Assembly: GCF_006443095.1 (NCBI RefSeq) | Contig: NZ_VFWZ01000005.1 | Span: 434,001 to 498,000 of the forward strand | Direction: 5' to 3' | Source: Aquimarina algicola | GTDB lineage: Bacteria; Bacteroidota; Bacteroidia; Flavobacteriales; Flavobacteriaceae | DNA: 64,000 nt | Shown here: in pieces, positions 17,215-25,281 of the stretch | How positions within the stretch are numbered: the first letter of the stretch is position 1 | How the letters are laid out: every line of letters starts with the position of its first letter | The notes under the pieces: model-generated | Database searches by the model: none | The model's input: only the letters and a program-made list of their open reading frames with translations | What the model was told of the DNA's origin: nothing | Translations under genes and position numbers: made by a program

Positions 17215-18594
17215 TCAATATGCTAATCGTTGTAATGGTATATTTACTTCTATACCAGAGTTAGGAAGCTTAAGGTTGATGTAGTTTCCTGCACAATAAT
17301 GTTCTAAACTTCCTCCGATTTCATCTCCCGTAATTTTGACTTCACGATTTTTTTTAAGAATCGCTACAACATCAGTACTTACCGAAAGAGAGTATTTGTC
17401 CACAAGTATTTCGACACTTCCTGAAAAACTATCGAGTTGAGGCAAAATTGTAGGGAGTAGTTCTTTTTTGAAAAAATATGAACCTTCAACTTTAGTAATT
17501 AATTTTTTAGAATCTTCAGATTCATAAAATGCAACAAGTTCCTTGTTTGTAATATGCTTCTTTGTTGGGAAAGAGTCTGACGAAACTTTTATTTGGTTAT
17601 AGTATGCAAAAGGTTTATTAATCAAATATCTTAAGAGAATAGCAGCAGGACCGCTTTTTCCTCCTTTGTTTCCCCTTAAATCAATGATTAAATGTTTGGT
17701 TTGAGCTTTTATTGTTGTTTCTAATGATTTCTTGATAAATTTTCCGAGAGTAGAATTTTTTGCCATTTCATCAAGGTTTCTATTAAAAGATGTGGCTGTT
17801 TCATCTTCCCAAGAAGGAATTTTGAGAATAGCATTATTACCATTTACACTAAAAGATGGTCTTGATTGTTTGTTTCTTAATCCACTTTTGAAAAAAGATT
17901 TTCCCTCTAATGTTCTTGTTTTGCCATTTGCTAAGACAACTTCGAAGGTTTGAGAATTATCTATGAATGTGAAATATTTGATAGGGAATTCCATTTCTAT
18001 AAAAGCATTTTTATAGGGAATTGTATTGCCATCACTATTAGAAAATGCTTGTAATCGATTCAATATTTCTTCTTCTTGATATCCATTGATCGATTTTAAT
18101 CGCTCCCCATCAATCAAAATTTTATTATTATCAACTTTTGGAATGATTGGAAATAGTAATTCTTCCTGTAAGATATTCTGATAATAAGGATTCATAACAT
18201 AAGTGTGCGCATCACTTACAGAAGAAATGAGTTTACTCATAATTTTATATTCATCCAACACATTTTTTGCAGATGGGATTTGTGCCTTAAGAGATGTAAT
18301 GGTTTGATTAAAATCATTTTCACTTTGATAATCATAAATGCCTGGATGATTATTTTTTAAAGTTGTTATCAAGACAGTAAAATCTTCTGTGATCTGATCT
18401 TTTGTCAGTGTCTTATTATATGTTCCTTTTTCAACCAATTCCATTTTGCAGGTGGAGCAAGGTCCGTTATGGTCAAAAATTTCTAAATCACAAGAATCCT
18501 TACAGGGAAGACATATGTACTCTTTCTTTTTTTCTTGTTTACTCCCATATAATGTTATCGATAAAAGAAGAAGTATAAAGGTTAAATTTTTCAT
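17215..18594 (-). CDS. S41 family peptidase with N-terminal cysteine-rich metal-binding segment
   Basis: An N-terminal hydrophobic stretch (MKNLTFILLLLSITLYG) suggests export. It is followed by a cysteine cluster, Cys28-x2-Cys31-x3-Cys35 and Cys46-x2-Cys49 within KEYICLPCKDSCD and GPCSTCKMELVEKG. The second half resembles the heavy-metal-binding domain of copper-handling proteins. The S41/tail-specific-protease domain follows: HLIIDLRGNKGG and, near Ser404, YSLSVSTDVVAIL where the first serine of SVS aligns with the nucleophile. It has no PDZ domain that I can recognise. The gene is single on the minus strand. The substrate and any metal are unknown. Confidence 0.78.
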   Translation of the reverse strand: MKNLTFILLLLSITLYGSKQEKKKEYICLPCKDSCDLEIFDHNGPCSTCKMELVEKGTYNKTLTKDQITEDFTVLITTLKNNHPGIYDYQSENDFNQTITSLKAQIPSAKNVLDEYKIMSKLISSVSDAHTYVMNPYYQNILQEELLFPIIPKVDNNKILIDGERLKSINGYQEEEILNRLQAFSNSDGNTIPYKNAFIEMEFPIKYFTFIDNSQTFEVVLANGKTRTLEGKSFFKSGLRNKQSRPSFSVNGNNAILKIPSWEDETATSFNRNLDEMAKNSTLGKFIKKSLETTIKAQTKHLIIDLRGNKGGKSGPAAILLRYLINKPFAYYNQIKVSSDSFPTKKHITNKELVAFYESEDSKKLITKVEGSYFFKKELLPTILPQLDSFSGSVEILVDKYSLSVSTDVVAILKKNREVKITGDEIGGSLEHYCAGNYINLKLPNSGIEVNIPLQRLAY

Positions 18595-18802
18595 TTTTAA
18601 GACAGTGTTTAATTAAATAAAAAACAAACCTAATATTAACATTGACTATAGGAAAGGACAAAAATGCTAAGAATAGAGACATTTTGAAAGCAAATAAAAG
18701 CTTCTGCAGCTTTAGGAATGTATTCTTAAGATTTTTGGTGTGTATATTGAAATTTAAAGGAAATATTTAGAATGATTTGATAGAAAAGAAGTCTATTGTA
18801 TT

Positions 18803-19288
18803 CTAGATACTATCGCATTTTCTTTTTGATAATAAAACACCATCTTCATCAGAATATACATATTCTCCCTGGTTGATTTGAGTTCCTTCTATTATGAGCA
18901 TTTCTCCTGATACTCCTACATTTCTCTTACTACTTTTAGCAGGGCATGTTCCTATAGCTTTAATGCTTACATTCATTTCGTTGATTACTTTTGAGTCTCT
19001 GATACAACCGTATACAATAATTCCTTCCCAGTTATTATCATTGGCTAATTTTGCTATGTTGTCTCCTATTAATGCACATCGTTTTGAGCCTCCTCCATCA
19101 ATAATTAGGACTTTTCCTTTTCCCGAATCTTCTAATGTTTTCCTTACAAAGGAGTTATCTTCAAATACTTTAAGCGTAACAACTTCTCCGCAAAAAGCTG
19201 TTTTCTTACCATAACTTTTTAGCTCTAAGTTCAATATTTTTAACTCTTTTGAGTATTGATCCCATAAATCTGCAGTTACTACTTTCAT
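18803..19288 (-). CDS. rraA: RraA-family protein (pyruvate aldolase fold)
   Basis: This 161-residue protein matches the RraA / HMG aldolase family: VLIIDGGGSKRCALIGDNIAK at 60-80 and GIIVYGCIRDS at 89-99. E. coli RraA binds and inhibits RNase E, while relatives act as 4-hydroxy-4-methyl-2-oxoglutarate aldolase or oxaloacetate decarboxylase. The D-x20-R-D pattern linked to metal-dependent catalysis is present as Asp76, Arg97 and Asp98, so an enzymatic role is possible. No aromatic degradation genes are nearby. The next gene upstream on the strand is the CHMI-like gene, 98 bases away. Confidence 0.85.
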   Translation of the reverse strand: MKVVTADLWDQYSKELKILNLELKSYGKKTAFCGEVVTLKVFEDNSFVRKTLEDSGKGKVLIIDGGGSKRCALIGDNIAKLANDNNWEGIIVYGCIRDSKVINEMNVSIKAIGTCPAKSSKRNVGVSGEMLIIEGTQINQGEYVYSDEDGVLLSKRKCDSI

Positions 19289-19339
19289 GGCGTTATTATT
19301 ATAATTAATGTATTCTTGAACAGGATAAGTTTTTGAAAA

Positions 19340-19377
19340 ATCAATACACGATATAACTATTTTGGTTTTGTATTGAT
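19340..19377 (-). other. Inverted repeat between the CHMI-like and rraA genes
   Basis: ATCAATACA (19340-19348) pairs with TGTATTGAT (19369-19377) around 20 bases. It lies 10 bases after the CHMI-like stop on the minus strand. It could be a weak terminator or an operator of rraA. Confidence 0.35.
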
Positions 19378-19386
19378 ATCATTATA

Positions 19387-19731
19387 TTAAACCATGTCCT
19401 TTTTGACGTAAGAAGCTTTTTCAAAATCTCTAATATTCATAGATATTATAGGTACACTAGGAAACATATTTTTAAGAGAACTTACAATACTTTGAGAAAG
19501 AACTGCTTTTTGTTCATCTGTTCTACCTTGCATTATATTTCCGAATACATGAATAAAATTATCTTGTGTATTGCCGACAGTATAGTGTATAAAAGGGTTT
19601 ATTCTCACCTTGATATCACCTTTGGCAAATAAACCTGTAGCATCTGCAGTGTTGTAAACTGTTTGTATAATTTCTTCAGGAGTTTTGATTTCAAGAATTT
19701 GGGCTGAACAATCTAAGATAAAATGTGGCAT
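19387..19731 (-). CDS. 5-carboxymethyl-2-hydroxymuconate isomerase-like (tautomerase superfamily)
   Basis: This 114-residue protein begins MPHFILDCSAQI, so removal of methionine leaves the N-terminal proline used as catalytic base in the tautomerase superfamily. The rest (FAKGDIKVRINPFIHYTVG, then FIHVFGNIMQGRTDEQK) matches the CHMI family of homoprotocatechuate degradation. No other homoprotocatechuate gene is in the window, so the physiological substrate is open. It lies 48 bases downstream of uvrB on the same strand with no clear terminator between them. Confidence 0.8.
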   Translation of the reverse strand: MPHFILDCSAQILEIKTPEEIIQTVYNTADATGLFAKGDIKVRINPFIHYTVGNTQDNFIHVFGNIMQGRTDEQKAVLSQSIVSSLKNMFPSVPIISMNIRDFEKASYVKKDMV

Positions 19732-19779
19732 TATATGTTTTTGATTTATAAAGTTGTTTGATAATAGTGGTAATAAGAC

Positions 19780-21786
19780 TTATACTTTTTGATCTTGTAT
19801 TTTGTTTTGTAACATTTTTATTTCATCACGTAAACGGGCAGCAGTCATAAAATCAAGTTCTTTGGCTGCTTTTTCCATTTCTTTGCGAACATTCCTGATA
19901 CGTGCTTCCAATTGCTCTTTTGTGAAATATGTCACTTCTTCTTCTGCTGCTTGTAATGTTGGAGCTGTTTCAAAGGTGTAAGGTTCTGCTTTTTTACCTG
20001 CAAGCGCATTATCAAGCGATTTTTTAATAGCTTTTGGTTTTAATCCATGTTTGGTGTTATAAGCAATTTGTTTTGCTCTTCGATATTCTGTAGCATCAAT
20101 AGTTTTTTGCATACTATCGGTTATTTTATCAGCATACATGATTGCTTTTCCATTTACATTTCGTGCAGCTCTACCTACAGTTTGTACTAAGGATCTATTA
20201 TTTCTTAAAAAACCTTCTTTATCTGCGTCAAGAATTGCAACTAGTGATACTTCGGGTAAGTCTAATCCTTCTCTTAATAGGTTAACACCTATAAGTACAT
20301 CAAAAATCCCTTTTCTCAGGTCTTGCATGATCTCTACACGTTCTAAAGTATCTACATCACTATGAATGTATCTACATCGAATATTGATTCTTGTTAGATA
20401 TTTGGCTAATTCTTCTGCCATTCTTTTTGTAAGTGTAGTGACTAGAATACGTTCATCCACATCGATTCGTTTTTGCATTTCTTCGATGAGATCATCAATT
20501 TGGTTCAAACTGGGGCGTACTTCTATTTCTGGGTCTAATAAGCCTGTTGGTCTTATGATTTGTTCTACATAAGTTCCTTCGCTTTTTTGTAATTCGTAGT
20601 CTGCTGGTGTTGCACTGATATAGATCACTTGATTTTGTAATGCTTCAAACTCTTCAAATTTTAGAGGACGATTATCCAAAGCAGCAGGAAGTCTAAAACC
20701 ATATTCAACAAGATTTTCCTTTCTAGAGCGGTCACCACCATACATCGCATGTGTTTGCGGAATGGTTACATGACTTTCGTCGACAAGCATCAAATAATCA
20801 TCTGGAAAATAGTCTAGCAAGCAGAAAGGCCTTGTTCCTGGCTGTCGCCCATCAAGGTATCTTGAATAATTTTCAATACCAGAGCAATACCCAAGTTCTT
20901 TAATCATTTCGAGATCAAAATTTGTACGTTCTTCCAGACGTTTGGCTTCTAGTGGTTTTCCGATTTCTCTAAAATATTCTACCTGTTTTCCAAGATCTAA
21001 AGCAATTTGATCAATGGCATTATTGAGTACTTCTGGTGAAGTCACAAACATATTTGCCGGGTAGATATTGAGTCTGTCATATTTTTCTATGATTTTATTG
21101 GTTTGCACATCAAATGCCTCAATTTCTTCAATTTCATCTCCAAAAAAATGTACTCTAAAAGCATCATCGGCATATCCCGGAAAAATATCTACTGTATCTC
21201 CTTTGATTCTAAAGTTACCGTGTTTGAATTCTCCTTCAGTTCTTGAGTATAGACTTTGTACTAATCGATGTAATAATGCTGTTCTGGATACAAATTGACC
21301 ATTTGCAATAGAAATCACATTTTTTTGAAATTCAATAGGGTTACCAATACCATATAAACAAGATACAGAGGCTACGACTAATACATCTCTTCTTCCTGAT
21401 AATAATGATGAGGTAGTGCTCAATCTCATTTTTTCGATCTCTTCATTAATAGAAAGATCTTTTTCTATATAGGTACCAGAAGTAGGAATATAGGCTTCTG
21501 GTTGATAATAGTCATAATAAGAAACGAAATACTCTATTGCATTTTTTGGAAAAAACTGTTTAAACTCAGAGTACAACTGTGCAGCAAGGGTTTTGTTATG
21601 GGCAAGTACAAGAGTAGGGCGCTGTACGCTTTCGATTACATTTGCAGCAGTAAATGTTTTTCCTGATCCTGTTACTCCTAATAATGTTTGATATTTTTCA
21701 TCAGTTTTTATACCATCAACAAGCTGTCGAATAGCTTCTGGCTGATCTCCTGTAGGTTTAAATTCAGCTTCAATTTCAAACTTCAT
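19780..21786 (-). CDS. uvrB: Excinuclease ABC subunit B
   Basis: UvrB is the damage-verifying helicase-like subunit of nucleotide excision repair and loads UvrC. The Walker A motif GVTGSGKT is at 37-44, the strand-separating beta-hairpin is in VSYYDYYQPEAYIP, the Walker B region is MLVDESH, and motifs V/VI read GVNLLREGLDLPEV and QTVGRAARN. A C-terminal UVR domain (EQLEARIRNVRKEMEKAAKE, then MTAARLRDEI) contacts UvrC. At 668 residues it is full length. No SOS box was recognised, as expected for many Bacteroidota where LexA is absent or divergent. Confidence 0.97.
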   Translation of the reverse strand: MKFEIEAEFKPTGDQPEAIRQLVDGIKTDEKYQTLLGVTGSGKTFTAANVIESVQRPTLVLAHNKTLAAQLYSEFKQFFPKNAIEYFVSYYDYYQPEAYIPTSGTYIEKDLSINEEIEKMRLSTTSSLLSGRRDVLVVASVSCLYGIGNPIEFQKNVISIANGQFVSRTALLHRLVQSLYSRTEGEFKHGNFRIKGDTVDIFPGYADDAFRVHFFGDEIEEIEAFDVQTNKIIEKYDRLNIYPANMFVTSPEVLNNAIDQIALDLGKQVEYFREIGKPLEAKRLEERTNFDLEMIKELGYCSGIENYSRYLDGRQPGTRPFCLLDYFPDDYLMLVDESHVTIPQTHAMYGGDRSRKENLVEYGFRLPAALDNRPLKFEEFEALQNQVIYISATPADYELQKSEGTYVEQIIRPTGLLDPEIEVRPSLNQIDDLIEEMQKRIDVDERILVTTLTKRMAEELAKYLTRINIRCRYIHSDVDTLERVEIMQDLRKGIFDVLIGVNLLREGLDLPEVSLVAILDADKEGFLRNNRSLVQTVGRAARNVNGKAIMYADKITDSMQKTIDATEYRRAKQIAYNTKHGLKPKAIKKSLDNALAGKKAEPYTFETAPTLQAAEEEVTYFTKEQLEARIRNVRKEMEKAAKELDFMTAARLRDEIKMLQNKIQDQKV

Positions 21787-21870
21787 ATTTTCGTTTTCTT
21801 TTTCAGAATAAAGATAGGAAATTTAGCTTTTGCTAAGTGTTGTTGTACTTATAAATTATGGAGATTTTAA

Positions 21871-21965
21871 AAGTTAGAAGTTAATACGTATAAAGTTAGA
21901 AGTAAATACGAAATAAAAAGTAAATCGTACTTTTTGTCCCATAATCCGTACTTCTCAATTGTACT
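21871..21965. repeat. Degenerate tandem and inverted repeat tract
   Basis: AAGTTAGAAGTTAATACG (21871-21888) recurs at 21893-21910 with one change, a 22-base period. It is followed by a hairpin AAAAAGTA/TACTTTTT (21915-21922, 21928-21935) and further GTAC words at 21928, 21948 and 21961 area. The tract lies between the uvrB start and the stop of the ABC permease. The hairpin could end the ABC operon on the minus strand. The unit resembles intergenic filler repeats seen in flavobacterial genomes, which is a recollection rather than a search result. Confidence 0.55.
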
Positions 21966-21993
21966 CATTATTAGTAATTCAGTACCAATTAAA

Positions 21994-22830
21994 TTACAAA
22001 TCTCTCTTTTTGAGTAATGCATAGGATAGATATACAAATATGATAGTCCAAATGATAACGATTAGAATTTGATACCAATGTATTGAATAATCTTTATCAA
22101 ACCCTTCTCCTAATTGATTAGCTGCCGACTGTATAAAATTCAACCTTGAAAAAGGTTCACTAATAAGGTTATCCATTGATTCTAATGGAAAAAACTGAGA
22201 TACTTTCTCTGCTACATCCGTTCCTTTGAAAATTTGAAATTTTAATAGGGCATATACAATATTCTCAAATAACCACCATATAAATAGAAAACCTAATGCA
22301 AAGGCAGATCTTTTTACAAAAACTCCTAAGAACATGCAGAACGAAAAGAAACCGGTGAGTTTTATAAAATATGCTAATATATATTCTAAATCAGTAGTGA
22401 TAATTCCAAATTCATTATAATCAGAAAAACTTAATCCTAAAATCATTGAAACGATAGACAAAAATAGAGTAGAGGCTAAAGCAAATACAATAACGATTAT
22501 AAATTTTGATCCTATGAATTCTTTTTTGCTTAAGCCATCAATAAGGTTTTGTTTTAATGTTCGATAACTATATTCGTTTGCCATCATAGAAACAATCACA
22601 ATGGCTAAAAATAGTTTGGCAAGTGCTGCTATATATGTATTAAAATGCCAGATATACGGAAAGTTAAAGATTCCTTGATCTGCGATTCTGAACCGTGCTC
22701 CCAAAAAATTAAATTCTATGGATGCAATTAATGCTATAAAAGTGAATAATATAAAGTAAGTGATTGTAATTACTTTGGCTGCTTTATTATAACGTAATTT
22801 CTGAAATTCTATATTGAGTAATCTAAGCAT
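21994..22830 (-). CDS. ABC-2 type transporter permease
   Basis: This 278-residue membrane protein has about six transmembrane segments, starting with VITITYFILFTFIALIASIEF, and the ABC-2 layout with a cytoplasmic N-terminus (MLRLLNIEFQKLRYNK) that contacts the ATPase. It contains the MMANEYSYRTLKQNLIDGLSKKEF loop common to bacitracin/lantibiotic-type and Nos-type permeases. It starts 4 bases after the ATP-binding gene, so the two form one operon and one exporter. The exported substrate is unknown. Confidence 0.88.
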   Translation of the reverse strand: MLRLLNIEFQKLRYNKAAKVITITYFILFTFIALIASIEFNFLGARFRIADQGIFNFPYIWHFNTYIAALAKLFLAIVIVSMMANEYSYRTLKQNLIDGLSKKEFIGSKFIIVIVFALASTLFLSIVSMILGLSFSDYNEFGIITTDLEYILAYFIKLTGFFSFCMFLGVFVKRSAFALGFLFIWWLFENIVYALLKFQIFKGTDVAEKVSQFFPLESMDNLISEPFSRLNFIQSAANQLGEGFDKDYSIHWYQILIVIIWTIIFVYLSYALLKKRDL

Positions 22831-22834
22831 GATT

Positions 22835-23740
22835 CTATTTTTGGTTACCGGTTAGTTGTAAGAATTGTTCTTCGAGGCTTTCTTTTCTTTTTACGAGGTG
22901 AGTAAGTACAACTCCTTCTTTAAATAATTGTTGGTTTAAACTTTCTGCATCCAGTTCGTGTGCTAAAAATGCAATAATTTTATCCTCTTCTTCCTTATAA
23001 TTTTTGAACTTTTGATTTTCAGAAAGCCATTTTTTTAATATAGAATTTTGATTACTTTTTAATTCAAAAAAACCATGACTGGCATTCATTTCATCTACCC
23101 TCCCGGCATATAATTTTACTCCTTGTCTTATGATAACGACATGGCTACACACTTTTTCAACTTCGTCAAGTAGATGAGATGCAAGTAATATAGTAGTGCC
23201 TCGAGCAGCAATTTTTTTTATGATCTCTCTAATTTGATGAATCCCTTGTGGGTCAAGACCGTTAGTAGGCTCGTCCAGGATAAGGATTTCAGGATCATTG
23301 AGTAGGGCAGAAGCAATTGCTAATCGTTGTTTCATTCCTAATGAAAAGGTTCTGAATTTACTGTCTTTACGATCTAATAATCCTACAAGTTCTAGTTTTT
23401 CATCGATTTTTGCACCAGAAACTCCTTTGATTTGGCAAACCAATTTCAAGTTTTGTGAGGCGGTCATGTATGGATAAAAATTAGGGCGTTCAATAATGGC
23501 TCCAACTTTTTTCAACGCTTCGTGAGTAGAGGTGTTGCCATCAAACCAGGTAAAATCTCCAGAGGTTTTATTCACTACATTTAATACGATCCCAAGAGTT
23601 GTAGATTTTCCACTTCCGTTTGGACCCAGAATTCCGTAGACATTTCCTTTTTTTATCGTAAAGGATAAGTTTTTGACTGCTGTAAGAGCACCAAACTTTT
23701 TTGTGAGGTTATTAATCGTAAGAATGTTTTCCAATTGCAA
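22835..23740 (-). CDS. ABC transporter ATP-binding protein
   Basis: This 301-residue ATPase pairs with the downstream permease. Walker A is GPNGSGKST near 38-46, the signature is FSLGMKQRLAIASALL in the ABC-2 form, Walker B is LILDEPTNGLDPQG and the switch histidine lies in ASHLLDEVEK. A C-terminal domain of about 80 residues after position 215 is typical for BcrA-like exporters. No ATG is available: the frame opens with TTG at 23740 or TTG at 23734. The second gives an N-terminus (MENILTINNLTKKFG) more like the family, so the true start may be 23734. Confidence 0.9.
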   Translation of the reverse strand: MQLENILTINNLTKKFGALTAVKNLSFTIKKGNVYGILGPNGSGKSTTLGIVLNVVNKTSGDFTWFDGNTSTHEALKKVGAIIERPNFYPYMTASQNLKLVCQIKGVSGAKIDEKLELVGLLDRKDSKFRTFSLGMKQRLAIASALLNDPEILILDEPTNGLDPQGIHQIREIIKKIAARGTTILLASHLLDEVEKVCSHVVIIRQGVKLYAGRVDEMNASHGFFELKSNQNSILKKWLSENQKFKNYKEEEDKIIAFLAHELDAESLNQQLFKEGVVLTHLVKRKESLEEQFLQLTGNQK

Positions 23741-23963
23741 TTGTTTTTGGTTGTTATATTATACAAGACGATAGTCTCCATTTTTTGTTACAAACTATTT
23801 ATTTCCTATAGTTAAGAATTTGAAAGATAGTAGAATAAATTTTAAATACACGAATAAAAATAAGTTTGTTGCATTTGAATACTGATGATCTCAAAAGACA
23901 TAATGCTCTTCTTTTTAATTTAGGGATTAGAATTTGTAACTTGCTATACATAAAGCATGATGT

Positions 23964-25031
23964 ATGGAAGAAAAATTAATGTCAAAAAAGAAACCGACGT
24001 ATCCTATTAATGATCAGTTAGATGCTTACTTGAAGGAGTGTAATAGAAAAATAAAAATACCGGTTTCGTATGATGATTTACTTAGATTCTCAGGATCTAT
24101 AGTGGTATATGATAGTAATGACGAAGATACATTGTGGGTACGAGTTTATTATGAAGAACATGAACGGCCAGAGATAGAATCCAGTCTAAAAAAAGTATAT
24201 ACAATATTACATTCTGACGGTAATGAGGATGCTATAGAGTTTTTGAATATAGATGCTATCGATTATTGCACCTTTGGAAATTCTAAACCTTTTAGAATCA
24301 AAGTCAGAAATATCCTGAATGATAACTACACCTATATTTATGTGAAAAAAGCAGATGCTTCCAGAATTTATGGTTTAGAATTAGAGCACATGTTTTCTCC
24401 GAACAGGATTAATTTTTTGGTATATAAAAATACATTGATAGAAGAACATATTGCAGGAATTCCTGGTGACGTATTTATCAAAGATTTTTTACCTGATTTA
24501 AGTGACCAAGCCAAATCACAGATTGCAAAAGAGTTTGTGAAGTTTAATGAACGTTGCCAGATGAGATTGTTGGGGGATATGCGTTCATATAATTATGTGA
24601 TTATTCCTATACATGATTTTGACCATGTAGAATATAAAATTAGAGCTATTGATTTTGATCAGCAGTGTTATGAAGGCAAACTAAAAGTATATCAACCTCA
24701 GTTTTTTAAAGAGAATTTTGATATGGTTGCTATTGTGATGAAGAAACTACAGCCTAATTCGATTGAACAATACAAAAAAGAAGAGCGATCCATTTTGGCA
24801 AAACGAATTCTCAATTCTAGATCGAGATATGAAACATTGATTAATTGTATGTGTCGAGATCGTATTTCTACCACAAAGAATCTAAAAGAACTAAGAGAAC
24901 ATTTATATAATTTTACATTGGACCTTAATTTTAGACGCAGCGAATCTATGGGAGAAGTATTGAAAACAGCAATGGATTTTGTGCGAAGAAATTATGAAAA
25001 TGTAAATATGAAACGTTTAATGGAAGGGTGA
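23964..25031 (+). CDS. Conserved hypothetical, atypical kinase-like; ends at an in-frame TGA
   Basis: I do not recognise a named family with certainty. The 355-residue product has features of a protein-kinase-like fold: a strand ending TYIYVKKAD near 123-131, a catalytic-loop-like GDMRSYNYVII at 204-214 and IRAIDFDQQ at 226-234 in the position of a metal-binding DFG. These suggest an aminoglycoside-phosphotransferase- or HipA-like fold, by inference only. There is no signal peptide. ATG 23964 and ATG 23979 are both possible starts. The frame stops at TGA 25029-25031 but then stays open for 66 more codons up to a TAA that overlaps a terminator. The intact gene was therefore probably about 422 codons. 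Confidence 0.65.
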   Translation: MEEKLMSKKKPTYPINDQLDAYLKECNRKIKIPVSYDDLLRFSGSIVVYDSNDEDTLWVRVYYEEHERPEIESSLKKVYTILHSDGNEDAIEFLNIDAIDYCTFGNSKPFRIKVRNILNDNYTYIYVKKADASRIYGLELEHMFSPNRINFLVYKNTLIEEHIAGIPGDVFIKDFLPDLSDQAKSQIAKEFVKFNERCQMRLLGDMRSYNYVIIPIHDFDHVEYKIRAIDFDQQCYEGKLKVYQPQFFKENFDMVAIVMKKLQPNSIEQYKKEERSILAKRILNSRSRYETLINCMCRDRISTTKNLKELREHLYNFTLDLNFRRSESMGEVLKTAMDFVRRNYENVNMKRLMEG

Positions 25032-25232
25032 TTTGATTTTAGTCATTACAAACAAAATCTAGAGGATGACTATTTCTTTCAGAAAAATATGGAAGCTACT
25101 GCAACTGCATACAGAATTTGGGGAATGAAAAAGGTTGTCAAATACAAACGTACAAGTTTGATATGGGGTTTAATTCTGATTTCAAAACAAATTTACCAGA
25201 AAACTAGTAACAAATTGGATTTAGATAAATAA
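25032..25232 (+). pseudogene. In-frame continuation of the kinase-like gene beyond TGA
   Basis: Directly after the TGA at 25029-25031 the same frame reads 66 sense codons beginning FDFSHYKQNLEDDYFFQKNM and including AYRIWGMKKVVKYKRTSLIW, then TAA at 25230-25232. The composition is protein-like and the terminator hairpin begins at this TAA, not at the TGA. An internal ATG at 25089 could start a separate 47-residue peptide, but no ribosome-binding signal favours it. The best reading is the true C-terminus cut off by a nonsense change, a sequencing error or, less likely, programmed readthrough. Confidence 0.6.
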
Positions 25233-25261
25233 AAAATTGGAGGTGAAGCCTCCAATTTTTT
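25231..25261. terminator. Bidirectional terminator between kinase-like and lipocalin genes
   Basis: A perfect 13-bp stem (25231-25243 with 25249-25261) with loop TGAAG has A6 on the left and T6 on the right. It overlaps the TAA at 25230-25232 and precedes the minus-strand lipocalin stop at 25282. Confidence 0.92.
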
Positions 25262-25281
25262 ATAATACTCATAAACTAGTT

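Noticed and set aside
25089..25232. Independent 47-residue small protein
   Set aside because: The open frame extends upstream in frame to the TGA and lacks a ribosome-binding signal at the ATG; continuation of the interrupted gene explains it better.
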